Source: Aurantiacibacter sediminis
GTDB taxonomy: Bacteria; Pseudomonadota; Alphaproteobacteria; Sphingomonadales; Sphingomonadaceae
DNA length: 64,000 nucleotides
Direction: 5' to 3'
Assembly (NCBI RefSeq): GCF_016019885.1
Contig: NZ_JAEANY010000001.1
Location: 620,001 to 684,000 of the forward strand
The notes under the pieces were generated by a model. That model did not search any database, was not told the DNA's origin, and saw only the letters and a program-made list of their open reading frames with translations. The translations under genes were made by a program, and so were the position numbers. Below, piece after piece: positions 10,133-18,311 of the stretch. Positions within the stretch are counted from its first letter, which is position 1. Each line of letters starts with the position of its first letter.

Positions 10133-10513
10133 TCAATCCGCGAGGGCGAGATCACCCTTTTGTTCGCGCACCCAGCGGCCGACCTTGCGGCCGTATAGGG
10201 CAATCGCGCGCATGTTGAAGAAGTGCCAGCAGCCGAGCACCAGCACGGCGAGGCCGACCTTGGTGGCGACGAAGCGAATTGCCTCGGCATAGGTGGTCGG
10301 CTCGCTGCCAAGGCTGATGGTCAGCAGGATGAAGCCGATATTGACGAGGTAGAAGCCGACGACAAGCAGGTGATTGGTGCTGCGCGCCAGCACTTCATCG
10401 TGGCCGAAGCAATCGACCAGGAACACCTCGCCATTGACGCTGAGCGTACGCGCCACCCAACCGGTCATGGCAATGGCGATGATGAGATAGGCGAAATAGC
10501 TGGCTTCGATCAT
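10133..10513 (-). CDS. Small integral membrane protein of unknown function
   Basis: A 126-aa protein with about three hydrophobic segments (FAYLIIAIAMTGWVA near the start, HLLVVGFYLVNIGFILLTISLG in the middle, VGLAVLVLGCWHFFNMRAIA late) and a basic cytoplasmic tail. No recognised catalytic motif. It is the last of three minus-strand genes headed by a GbsR/MarR-like regulator (gaps 22 and 46 bp), so it is probably a member of that regulon and may sense or respond to the same envelope signal; this is inference from position. Confidence 0.75.
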   Translation of the reverse strand: MIEASYFAYLIIAIAMTGWVARTLSVNGEVFLVDCFGHDEVLARSTNHLLVVGFYLVNIGFILLTISLGSEPTTYAEAIRFVATKVGLAVLVLGCWHFFNMRAIALYGRKVGRWVREQKGDLALAD

Positions 10514-10559
10514 GGGACTTCTCCTTGGTTAGTCCGCTTGGGGTTGGTTGGTCGGGGGT

Positions 10560-11090
10560 TCAGAACAACAGGTCGTGGATGGGGTTGGCGGGCGCGTCTT
10601 TCACTTCTTCGCGCACCCTCTTGAGCCGCATGCGATGTCGCCCCCATGTGAGGCTCGCACCTGCGCCGCCCAGCACGCTGAAAATCGCAAAAAGAGGGTA
10701 TTCGGTGAGTTCGCCGCTCAGAATGAGCACGAACAGCAGAGCGATAATCGCGCCTCCGATCGCGCCAACTGCCAGATAGGACAGGATGCTTTCACGAGAG
10801 ATGTGATGCAGTACTCGGGTTGCGCCCAGCCCGACTGTCAGCATGCCGAGCAACGCAAAGGGTGCTCCAAAAAGCAACGGGGCAAGCATCACTCTTATCG
10901 CATCCAGCAGACCGATGGTTCCAAGACGATCAATCGCCAGTGGGATTGAGAGCAAGAGCCATGGCCCGCCACCTCCCATCGTCCCGGCAGCCACTGCCGC
11001 ACAAAACGCCTTGAGGTGCGACGGCAAATCCTGTCCTTTCGGTAATTTCTGAAATGCAGGGGTGTGAGGAGGTGGTGGCGTGGTCTGCAT
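10560..11090 (-). CDS. Membrane protein of unknown function
   Basis: A 176-aa protein: a Pro-rich N-terminal tail (MQTTPPPPHTPAFQ), about four hydrophobic segments, and a basic C-terminal tail (RHRMRLKRVREEVKD). No family recognised. It sits between the GbsR-like regulator and a second membrane protein on the same strand. Bases 11041-11060, inside its first 17 codons, match the operator in front of the regulator at 17 of 20 positions, so it may carry an internal regulatory site. Confidence 0.7.
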   Translation of the reverse strand: MQTTPPPPHTPAFQKLPKGQDLPSHLKAFCAAVAAGTMGGGGPWLLLSIPLAIDRLGTIGLLDAIRVMLAPLLFGAPFALLGMLTVGLGATRVLHHISRESILSYLAVGAIGGAIIALLFVLILSGELTEYPLFAIFSVLGGAGASLTWGRHRMRLKRVREEVKDAPANPIHDLLF

Positions 11091-11112
11091 GGCTTGCTCC
11101 TGCGAAGAGGCC

Positions 11113-11664
11113 TTAGTGCTTCGTCTGGTTGCGGACGGGGATGAAGCGGGCGACTTTGCCGCCCATTTTCATCAGCGCGACCAGCGTGGATTTGGGCAGG
11201 CGGCGGACATCTTCGTACCAGCCTGACAGCGTGCCCATGAAATCATGCATCCGGCCAATGCGCTCGCGCACATATGCAGGCACGTCATCGCGCGCGGCCA
11301 TCTGGTCGGTGAGGTCGCTGAGAGTCTGGATGGTCGGATCGATCTCACGCTTCTTGCGCTCGATCACGATTTTCATCAGCATGTCCCATAAATCGGTTTC
11401 GGCAGCGAAGTGGTCGCGCCTGTCACCGATGATATGGGTGCGGGTGACTATGCCATATCCCTGTAATTCCTTGAGCGCGGTCGAAACATTGCTGCGCGCG
11501 AGGCCCAGCGTCTCGCAGATCTCCTCGGCATGCATCGGCTCTTCGCTGAGATAGAGCAGTGCATGTACTTGGCTTACCGACCGATTGACGCCCCAATGGC
11601 TGCCCATTTCCCCCCAGTGGAGGATGAAGGCGCGGGCTTCGGGAATATCGATTACCTTGGTCAT
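11113..11664 (-). CDS. GbsR/MarR-type winged-helix transcriptional regulator
   Basis: A 183-aa regulator starting MTKVIDIPEARAFILHWGEM (an upstream TTG at 11667 would add one residue). Residues about 25-95 form a winged helix: VNRSVSQVHALLYLSEEPMHAEEICETLGLARSNVSTALKEL, then GIVTRTHIIGDRRDHFAAETD, the signature of the GbsR-like branch of MarR regulators; the C-terminus is helical and probably dimerises. It is divergent from an HExxH lipoprotein, and the shared region holds a promoter (TTGACC...TATTTC) overlapped by a palindrome, which points to autorepression and control of both sides. The effector is unknown; relatives respond to choline/osmolytes or envelope stress. Confidence 0.85.
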   Translation of the reverse strand: MTKVIDIPEARAFILHWGEMGSHWGVNRSVSQVHALLYLSEEPMHAEEICETLGLARSNVSTALKELQGYGIVTRTHIIGDRRDHFAAETDLWDMLMKIVIERKKREIDPTIQTLSDLTDQMAARDDVPAYVRERIGRMHDFMGTLSGWYEDVRRLPKSTLVALMKMGGKVARFIPVRNQTKH

Positions 11665-11692
11665 CAAACGCGACTCGCTCGCTCATTTCTCA

Positions 11693-11716
11693 ATTTCTGT
11701 AATTTCAGAAATACAG
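11693..11716. promoter_or_regulatory. Probable operator of the GbsR-like regulator
   Basis: Two overlapping palindromes: ATTTCTG-TAATTT-CAGAAAT (11693-11712, 7-base perfect arms) and CTGTA...TACAG (11697-11716). They lie 29 bases upstream of the regulator start and about 90 bases upstream of the divergent lipoprotein, and overlap the likely -10 of the regulator promoter. A near copy occurs at 11041-11060. Confidence 0.6.
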
Positions 11717-11735
11717 GAATGCACGAGGGGGTCAA
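11708..11735 (-). promoter_or_regulatory. Candidate promoter for the GbsR-like regulator operon
   Basis: On the minus strand a -35 TTGACC (complement of 11730-11735) and -10 TATTTC (complement of 11708-11713) are separated by 16 bases. The -10 lies inside the palindromic operator, a classical arrangement for repression. Confidence 0.45.
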
Positions 11736-11805
11736 GCTTTTCGTTTGGTGCGTTTCGACTGGCGCGCTATCCCACGGCTTGGTTTCTAGGAGGTCACCTG
11801 CAGTG

Positions 11806-12786
11806 ATGTCGCCCCGCATCTCTCTGCTGCTTTCGGCAAGCGCGCTGCTGGCGGCCTGTGCCACTACGCTGAATGCGCCAACCTTACCTATGGTCGATAC
11901 CCACGCGGCACGCACAATGGTCGCAGTGCATGGAGAGGCGCTGTGGCCCGGCTGGGCCGAAGATGATCGGGCGGTGCTCCTCGTCGCCAAAGAGGCCGAA
12001 TATCTTCTCTGCGCGCCGCAGCAACAAGGCTTCGTGGCGGTCGGGACGGAACCCGTGACCGGGTGCAGCCGCCAGACGCGGCCCGTGCAGACTCCAGCGG
12101 ATATTGCGGCACCGTCGGAGATCGGCGACGTGCTGGTCGCCTCCATCGGTCTTCCTGACGCGCTGGGTGCGGACGGGATCGATTGGCAGCTGACGCTTGC
12201 GCACGAACTGTTCCACAGCTGGCAGGACCGTATGCCGGGCTACAACGCAGCAGTAATGGAAGTCACGTCGCGCCTGGCTCCTGCCGATGCCGGCGATGCC
12301 GGATGGATGCTCACCTATCCCTTTCCTTATGCCGAAGCTGCAACAGCCGAAGCCTTCGCGCCCATGGCGGCTGCGGCGCACACCTATCTGGCAGCCACCG
12401 ACCAGGCGGCGCGACGCGCCGCGATTGTCGATTACCTTGCAGCGCGGCACGCAGCGGAAGCGCAGATCGGCCACGAGGACTGGCTGTATTACGAGTTTCA
12501 GGCAGGGCAGGAAGGGGTTGCCCGCTGGACCGAATTGGCATTGGCGCAGCGCATGGCGCAGGACGATCCACGCTATGTTGACGCTTTCACAGAGCGGCGC
12601 GGAGGCCTCGCCACGTCGCTGCGCGCCATCGATCGGCAGGGTATCGGCATGTGGCGGCGCAACGTGTTCTACGTTTACGGCGCGATCGAGGCAGACATGC
12701 TCGATACGCTCGATCCGGTGTGGCGCCTCGATTATCCGGCACGGCCTTTCGCGCTGGGCGAACATTTGCAGCAGCGCCTGGACTAG
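11806..12786 (+). CDS. Lipoprotein with HExxH zinc-peptidase-like motif
   Basis: A 326-aa predicted lipoprotein: signal peptide MSPRISLLLSASALLAAC with lipobox LAAC (Cys18). The rest is periplasmic and contains HELFH at residues 133-137 (LTLAHELFHSW), the core of zinc metallopeptidases, in a region rich in helices; a distal Glu such as in EDWLYYEFQAGQEG could be the third ligand. Start ATG 11806 has a strong TAGGAGGT site and gives the lipobox; the open frame upstream is not coding. It faces the GbsR-like regulator, so it may belong to that regulon. Family not recognised; peptidase activity is inferred from the motif only. Confidence 0.75.
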   Translation: MSPRISLLLSASALLAACATTLNAPTLPMVDTHAARTMVAVHGEALWPGWAEDDRAVLLVAKEAEYLLCAPQQQGFVAVGTEPVTGCSRQTRPVQTPADIAAPSEIGDVLVASIGLPDALGADGIDWQLTLAHELFHSWQDRMPGYNAAVMEVTSRLAPADAGDAGWMLTYPFPYAEAATAEAFAPMAAAAHTYLAATDQAARRAAIVDYLAARHAAEAQIGHEDWLYYEFQAGQEGVARWTELALAQRMAQDDPRYVDAFTERRGGLATSLRAIDRQGIGMWRRNVFYVYGAIEADMLDTLDPVWRLDYPARPFALGEHLQQRLD

Positions 12787-12924
12787 TCCTTCACCATCCC
12801 CAAGCCCGCCCGACCAGAGCAACCGACCCCCGCCAGCTAACTTGCTGAAATCTTCGGTTGAGGCTTGACCATTAAACCTTCTTGCCATCAGATCGCAGTC
12901 GACCTTCCGGGGAGCAACCACACT

Positions 12925-13851
12925 ATGTCCGCAGCCGCGATGGCCTTTGACGGGGTCACAAAGCAATTCGGCGATTTTACCGCCGTCGATCATCTGAGTT
13001 TCGCCGTGCCTGAGGGGACGATATTCGGCTTCCTCGGCGGCAATGGCGCGGGTAAAACAACTTCGCTGCGCATGGCACTCGATATCCTGACGCCCACCGG
13101 TGGCCGGATCGATGTGCTGGGCAATCCGCCCAGCCGAGAAAGCGCGAGCGATATTGGCTTTCTCCCCGAAGAGCGCGGGCTCTATAAAAAAATGAGCGTG
13201 CTCGACACGATCGTCTATTTCGCGCGGCTGAAGCGGATGGAAGCTGGCCCTGCCAAGCAATCTGCCATGGCGCTGCTCGAACGGCTGGAGCTGGCCGACT
13301 GGGCCAAATCCCCGGTCGAGAAACTTTCCAAGGGCATGGCGCAAAAGGTGCAAGTGGCAACCGCGCTGGTGAATTCGCCGAAGCTGCTGATGCTGGACGA
13401 GCCTTTCTCCGGTCTTGATCCGGTGAACCAGAAAATGCTCGAAGACCTTATCGCCGATGCCGCTAAGGATGGCGCGACGGTGATCTTCTCAACCCATGTC
13501 ATGCAACATGCCGAGCGGCTGTGCGACAGGCTCCTGATGCTGGCGCGCGGCAAGAAGGCGTTCGACGGCACGCAGGATGAAGCGCGCGCTGCTCTGCCTG
13601 CGCGCCTCGAACTGGCGAGCCGGACTGCCCCTGATGCTTTGCCCGGCGTCGAAAGCGCCGAAGCCATCGGCACGGCCGAGGATGGCTGGATCAAATACGA
13701 TGTGCGGCTCAATTCCGGGGTCACGCCCGAGCAGCTGCTGGAACATTGCACCACGAACGGTTTCGGCCTGCGCAGCTTCGATGTGCAAACACCTAGCCTG
13801 CATGAGGTGTTCATCCACTTCGTCGGTGCCAATGAGGAGATCGAGCGATGA
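12925..13851 (+). CDS. ABC transporter ATP-binding protein (NatA-type)
   Basis: A 308-aa ATPase with Walker A GGNGAGKTT at residues about 38-46, signature LSKGMAQKV, Walker B LLMLDEPFSGLDPV and the switch His in FSTHVMQHAE; the C-terminal 70 residues form the extra domain of the NatA/drug-export ATPases. Start ATG 12925 is preceded by GGGGAGC; the frame open further upstream has no ribosome site. It overlaps the next gene by four bases (ATGA), so ATPase and permease are coupled. Probably exports a small molecule or ion; the substrate cannot be read. Confidence 0.9.
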   Translation: MSAAAMAFDGVTKQFGDFTAVDHLSFAVPEGTIFGFLGGNGAGKTTSLRMALDILTPTGGRIDVLGNPPSRESASDIGFLPEERGLYKKMSVLDTIVYFARLKRMEAGPAKQSAMALLERLELADWAKSPVEKLSKGMAQKVQVATALVNSPKLLMLDEPFSGLDPVNQKMLEDLIADAAKDGATVIFSTHVMQHAERLCDRLLMLARGKKAFDGTQDEARAALPARLELASRTAPDALPGVESAEAIGTAEDGWIKYDVRLNSGVTPEQLLEHCTTNGFGLRSFDVQTPSLHEVFIHFVGANEEIER

Positions 13852-15350
13852 GAGAAGTCATGCTTGTCGCCATGCGCGAAATTCGCCAGGTCCTCGGCAC
13901 GAAAGGCTTCTGGTTCATGATCGCTGCAGTACCGGTGGCGCTTGCCGTTTCGGGCTTCGCCAGCAACCAGCTCGCGCCCGAACGCTCGGTCGCTTACAGC
14001 GTGGTCGATGAGACCGGCCTGTATGAAGATCGTATCACCGCGCGGCTCGAATACGATTATCAGGCAAGCGAGCTGCGCGATCTCGCCGAATATGTCGAGC
14101 GCTGGGAATTGCAGGATGCGGTCCCCGATGCGCCTTGGGCAAGCCGCCAGAGCTGGCTGTTCCCTGCCGAAGTCGAGCGCTTCGCCGATATGGGCGGATC
14201 CGAGGCCGCCATCGCTGCGCTGGAGCCGTTCCGCGAGGAAGGCGTACCCGAATTCGAGCCCGATGACCGCTCCTACGAACAAATTGCCTTTCCCGATGAT
14301 TTGACATTGCCTGACGCAGGTGAGGAGCCGGACGAAAAGCTGATCGCGGCGCTGGAAGGCGATGTCGATGTAGAGGATCGCGAGCTGCCTTTTGGCGCGG
14401 TATTGCAAATCCCTGCAAACTTCGGTGAACCGGGCGCCGAGGCGCGGATATTCACCAACGGCCGATCGAACACCGGGTTGATCCGCGTCATCCGCGAAGA
14501 GCTTTCCGGAAGCCTGCAAGATGGTGCTTTTGCCGCGCAGGGCATCGCGCCGGATACGGCACTCGCCATCCAGGGATTGCAGGCGCCGGTCTCCGTAATC
14601 GAGCCGCCGCCCGGTGCAGGCCGCAGTGTTGTCGCTACCCGTTCGGTGGTGCCGATCGCCCTTGTCTACCTCCTGTTGATCACTGCGGTCACAACCGGTT
14701 CGCTGATGTTGCAGGGCGTTGTAGAAGAGCGCTCCAACAAGCTCGTCGAAAGCGTGCTCGCCTGTATCAAGCCCGATGCCCTCATGCAGGGCAAGCTGCT
14801 GGGGCTTGGCGCGGTAGGCTTCATGATCATTATTGTTTGGGCTGGCACGGGGATGATCGGTGCGCTCTATTTCGAAGGCTTCGCCGCCGATGTGCTGCGG
14901 CCTTCGCTGGAAGCGTTGGACGATCCGCTGCTGATCTTTGCCATGCTGTTCTACTTCGTCACCGGCTACATCGTGCTCGCCATGATGTTCCTTGCGATTG
15001 GCGCGGTCAGCGAGAGCATGCAGGACGCGCAGAGCTATCTCACCCCGGTGATCCTGCTCATCATGATCCCGGTCCTGATTGTGATGCAGGCCGCGATCAG
15101 CGGGCCGGACCAGCTCGTGGTGAAGGTGCTGTCATGGATCCCGATCTATACGCCGTTTGCGATGCTGGCGCGGCTGGGGACGGGCGTTGCGACATGGGAG
15201 ATAATCGGCACGATGGTGCTGATGGTCATCTTCGTCTGGATTGAACTTCGCCTGCTCGGTCGCCTCTTCCGCGCAAGCTTGCTCAATGACGGCAAGCCGA
15301 CATGGAAGCGGATGGTAGGTTGGTTGAAATCGAGCGAAGCTGGGCGGTAA
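13848..15350 (+). CDS. ABC-2 type permease (NatB-like)
   Basis: A 500-aa membrane protein: first helix at residues about 20-40, a large soluble (extracytoplasmic) domain to about residue 265, then five or six helices with the ABC-2 motif LMLQGVVEERSNKLVESVLACIKP at about 285-308. This is the NatB layout with an extended external domain. It partners the preceding ATPase. A CPBP protease gene follows in the same direction after about 60 bp and may be cotranscribed. Confidence 0.88.
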   Translation: MREVMLVAMREIRQVLGTKGFWFMIAAVPVALAVSGFASNQLAPERSVAYSVVDETGLYEDRITARLEYDYQASELRDLAEYVERWELQDAVPDAPWASRQSWLFPAEVERFADMGGSEAAIAALEPFREEGVPEFEPDDRSYEQIAFPDDLTLPDAGEEPDEKLIAALEGDVDVEDRELPFGAVLQIPANFGEPGAEARIFTNGRSNTGLIRVIREELSGSLQDGAFAAQGIAPDTALAIQGLQAPVSVIEPPPGAGRSVVATRSVVPIALVYLLLITAVTTGSLMLQGVVEERSNKLVESVLACIKPDALMQGKLLGLGAVGFMIIIVWAGTGMIGALYFEGFAADVLRPSLEALDDPLLIFAMLFYFVTGYIVLAMMFLAIGAVSESMQDAQSYLTPVILLIMIPVLIVMQAAISGPDQLVVKVLSWIPIYTPFAMLARLGTGVATWEIIGTMVLMVIFVWIELRLLGRLFRASLLNDGKPTWKRMVGWLKSSEAGR

Positions 15351-15411
15351 GTCATACGCCATTCAGCGAGAAAGGCATTAATATCCTCGGTTGCTGACAA
15401 GGGGCGCGTCG

Positions 15412-16131
15412 ATGGACGACAAGCTGATCTCGATCGCTGCGATCATTGGCATTCTGTTGGGCGCGGGCCTAATATTGGGTTTGCTCGACAGGCGGAATTT
15501 TCGTTTCGGTTGGCTGCTGGCCGCAGGCGGGCTCATCTTCACAAATGATGCGCTGCTGACCAATCTCTACGGCATCCTGCCGCGCGTCGCGCCGGGCCTG
15601 GACTGGAATTGGCAGGGCAAAACACTCGCGCTTCTCGCAACGCTTGCCATCGCAGCGCATCCCGCATTCGGCTGGAAACGATCGGGCCTGACGCTCGCAC
15701 AAGCGCCGGGCAGCATGCGAACCGCTTTGCCGGTCGCCATCCTATACGGCCTGTTCTTCCTCGCCCTCGCGCTGGTATTCCCAAATCAGGAAGCGTCAGC
15801 GGAAACCATAGCTTTCCAACTCACCATGCCCAGCTTTGAGGAAGAACCGTTTTACCGAGGCATACTCCTGCTCGCCCTGTACGAGGCGTTTTGTGGCAGG
15901 GTGCGATGGCTGGGCATCGATTGGAGCTGGGGTGCGCTAATTGCCTGTATCGCCTTCGGGCTGGCGCATGCATTCAGCTATTCCGACGGATCGGTTGCAT
16001 TCGATCCGATTTATTTCGCGCTGACCGCCGTTCCATCGCTGCTCGCAATCTGGGTGCGGATGCGGACCGGCAGCCTGCTGCTGCCTGTGCTCATGCATTC
16101 CTTCGGCAACACCATCATGGTGCTGGTCTAA
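15412..16131 (+). CDS. CPBP family intramembrane metalloprotease (Rce1/Abi-like)
   Basis: A 239-aa membrane protein with about seven hydrophobic segments and the CPBP/Abi motifs: motif 1 EEEPFYRGILLLAL (EExxxR), motif 2 FGLAHAFSY with its His, and a final LMHSFGN motif. These are glutamate/zinc-type intramembrane proteases related to Rce1. Start ATG 15412 follows AAGGGGCG; an in-frame TTG/other start upstream would only add a short tail. It converges with the GST gene, overlapping by four bases. Confidence 0.88.
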   Translation: MDDKLISIAAIIGILLGAGLILGLLDRRNFRFGWLLAAGGLIFTNDALLTNLYGILPRVAPGLDWNWQGKTLALLATLAIAAHPAFGWKRSGLTLAQAPGSMRTALPVAILYGLFFLALALVFPNQEASAETIAFQLTMPSFEEEPFYRGILLLALYEAFCGRVRWLGIDWSWGALIACIAFGLAHAFSYSDGSVAFDPIYFALTAVPSLLAIWVRMRTGSLLLPVLMHSFGNTIMVLV

Positions 16132-16814
16132 CCCGTCCGGAAATCTTCGATAATCTCACCGCTCGCGCCGACTTCGGTTTCATGGCTGGGCTCGCGCCAG
16201 CTTTCGGCGAGGGCTTCTGTTTCCCATTGCTGCATGGCGGGGTGAGCGAGGATCGCATCGACCCAAGTTTGCGCACCGCCCACGTCCAGCCCATGGGTGC
16301 GGATGCGGAAGGCGACGGGGGCGTAGAAAGCGTCCATGGCGGTGAAATCGGGTCCGGCCAGCCATGGGCCGCCGAACCGGTCGAGACCTTCTCCGAAGAG
16401 CTCAGTCAGCCGGGCGACATCTCTGGCGAGCGCGGAATCGTGAGGCGCCATTTTGACGCGCACGCCGACATTCATGGGGCACTGGTTGCGCAGCGCGGAG
16501 AAGCCTCCATGCATTTCCGTGACTGCGCACATGGCGAATGCGCGAGCGTCCTCGCCTTCGGGCCAGACCCCCTCGTGCCTCTCAGCAAGGTAAAGGACGA
16601 TGCCGAGCGAATCCCACACGGTCCGCACGCCATCCATCAGCACGGGCACCTGTCCGGTGGGCGAAAAAGCGCGGAAGGCTTTGTAGTTCACCGCCTCCGT
16701 GAACGGCTCGATCCGATCCTCGAAGGCGATGCCGAGCGCCTTCATCAGCAGCCAGGGTCGCAGACTCCAGCTGGAGTAATTACGATTGGCGGTGATGAGG
16801 GTGTAGGCGCTCAA
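16128..16814 (-). CDS. Glutathione S-transferase family protein
   Basis: A 228-aa cytosolic GST. The N-terminal thioredoxin-like domain opens LITANRNYSSWSLRPWLLMKALGI, a hallmark of one bacterial GST subgroup with Ser in the catalytic position; the PVLMDG/DSLGIVLYLAE cis-Pro and glutathione-binding residues follow, then an all-helical domain. The start is a TTG immediately next to the stop codon of scoB (stop 16815-16817, start 16814), so it appears to be the last cistron of the sco operon. Substrate unknown. Confidence 0.85.
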   Translation of the reverse strand: MSAYTLITANRNYSSWSLRPWLLMKALGIAFEDRIEPFTEAVNYKAFRAFSPTGQVPVLMDGVRTVWDSLGIVLYLAERHEGVWPEGEDARAFAMCAVTEMHGGFSALRNQCPMNVGVRVKMAPHDSALARDVARLTELFGEGLDRFGGPWLAGPDFTAMDAFYAPVAFRIRTHGLDVGGAQTWVDAILAHPAMQQWETEALAESWREPSHETEVGASGEIIEDFRTG

Positions 16815-17471
16815 TTAAAGCGCAACCTCGTAAGCCGCGGTCGTTTTCTCCGCCACGTCCTCAGCCGTCACGCCGGGAGCAAGCTCGATCAGGCGGAAGG
16901 GGCTGTCATGGTCTTTGCGATGGAAAACACACATGTCGGTAATGATCATGTCGACCACATTGGTGCCGGTCAGCGGCAGGGTGCATTCGGGGATGAATTT
17001 GGGGTCACCATGCTTGCTGGTGTGCTCCATCACCACGATGATTTTCTTCACGCCCGCGACCAGATCCATCGCGCCGCCCATGCCCTTCACCATTTTGCCC
17101 GGGATCATCCAGTTGGCGATATCGCCATTCTCGGCGACTTCCATCGCACCCAGCACGGTCAGGTCGATATGTCCGCCGCGGATCATGGAAAAGCTGGTTG
17201 CGCTGTCGAAATAGGCGCTGTGCGGCAGTTCGCTGATGGTTTGCTTACCGGCATTGATCAGGTCCGCATCCACCTCGTCCGGATAGGGAAAGGGGCCGAT
17301 GCCGAGCATGCCGTTCTCGCTCTGCAGCGTGACCTGCATGCCTTCCGGGATGTGGTTCGCAACCAGCGTCGGGATGCCGATTCCAAGGTTTACATAATAA
17401 CCGTCTTCCAGCTCCTGCGCAGCGCGGGCGGCCATTTCATCACGGGTCCATCCTTGGGCATCGTGGGGCAT
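16815..17471 (-). CDS. scoB: 3-oxoacid CoA-transferase subunit B
   Basis: Beta subunit of succinyl-CoA:3-ketoacid CoA-transferase, which activates acetoacetate with succinyl-CoA. The 218-aa sequence has [17 protein letters not shown] and the catalytic-glutamate motif [12 protein letters not shown], and ends in the usual DMCVFHRKD...[11 protein letters not shown] region. Start ATG (complement 17469-17471) with GAAGGAAACC upstream. It is separated from its partner scoA by a lipoprotein gene, which is unusual since the two subunits are normally adjacent. Confidence 0.94.
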   Translation of the reverse strand: MPHDAQGWTRDEMAARAAQELEDGYYVNLGIGIPTLVANHIPEGMQVTLQSENGMLGIGPFPYPDEVDADLINAGKQTISELPHSAYFDSATSFSMIRGGHIDLTVLGAMEVAENGDIANWMIPGKMVKGMGGAMDLVAGVKKIIVVMEHTSKHGDPKFIPECTLPLTGTNVVDMIITDMCVFHRKDHDSPFRLIELAPGVTAEDVAEKTTAAYEVAL

Positions 17472-17483
17472 AAAAGGTTTCCT

Positions 17484-18308
17484 TCAGTCGATGGGAGTGG
17501 GAATCAAGAACCAGCCTTGGCCGATCATGGGCTCAAGCCCGGCGGCAAGGGATGGGTCGCGAATGTAGGTGTAAAGGTCGTCGAAATCGGCGCGCTCATC
17601 TCCGGCAATGGCAAGCACGCAATGTGTTTCCAGCAGCGCCTGGCGGCGCTCCTGCTTCGTCTCTCCCGGGTAGCGCTGGACAAAAAGGGGGTCGCGGCCG
17701 GTGGGATCGAGGCGTGCCTGCTGCAGTAGTCCTCGGATGATGCCCGCATCGGTAGGCTCACGATCCGTAATCCAGGCGATGGCGATGCCTTCGCGGCGGA
17801 AGCCTTCCACTACTGCCACAAGCGATGGATCCGTCACCGCGCCATTTCCCAACGGCAGGACGCTTTCGGCAGGATCAAGGTCGATGAGGACAGCCGGCAC
17901 AGATGCTTCGCATGGCGCGCGACTGGGCGTCAGGGAAGTCGGATCTTCGAGCAAGGCGGATCGTGGTGCAGCTTCCGCATCGGGCTCCGCGGCACTCGCA
18001 GCCAATTGCTCCATGCCGCCGCTGACGAAGCTTCCCAAAGCCGCGAAACTCCCGCTGAGGGATGTGGACATCGTCGGCGCAGGCAGCACGCCGGTGGGCA
18101 GCAGCGCATATTCCCCGAAGCTTCGTTCGCCAATCGTATCGGGGTCGATATCGGTGCCTACCGCAATCGCTTGCGCGGTGCGTTCTCCGAAAACCGCATT
18201 CCCCGCAATCGCCCCGCCAGCCGCCAAGGGAATGGCAGCTGCAGCCAGAAGGCAGCCCTGCAGGCTGAAAGCGGCAACAAGCAATAGGAGGGCGCGGGCG
18301 GCGGACAA
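17484..18308 (-). CDS. HAD-like (acid phosphatase class B-type) lipoprotein inside the sco operon
   Basis: A 274-aa predicted lipoprotein: TTG start, signal peptide and lipobox LQGC (Cys19). The C-terminal half has the four HAD phosphatase motifs in order: hhhDxD as VLIDLDP (Asp143, Asp145), WITDREP (Thr181), ETKQERR (Lys218) and AGDERADFDD (Asp237, Asp241), the last resembling the GDN..DF box of lipoprotein e(P4)/class C-B acid phosphatases. The second half of motif I (DPAES rather than DETVL-like) deviates. It starts three bases after the scoA stop and ends 12 bases before scoB, so it is in the same transcript. A periplasmic phosphatase for a phosphorylated substrate is possible; not established. 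Confidence 0.7.
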   Translation of the reverse strand: MSAARALLLLVAAFSLQGCLLAAAAIPLAAGGAIAGNAVFGERTAQAIAVGTDIDPDTIGERSFGEYALLPTGVLPAPTMSTSLSGSFAALGSFVSGGMEQLAASAAEPDAEAAPRSALLEDPTSLTPSRAPCEASVPAVLIDLDPAESVLPLGNGAVTDPSLVAVVEGFRREGIAIAWITDREPTDAGIIRGLLQQARLDPTGRDPLFVQRYPGETKQERRQALLETHCVLAIAGDERADFDDLYTYIRDPSLAAGLEPMIGQGWFLIPTPID

Positions 18309-18311
18309 GGC

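Noticed and set aside
15891..17729. 612-codon plus-strand frame over GST, scoB and the HAD-like lipoprotein
   Set aside because: Overlaps three supported genes in antisense; no protein features.
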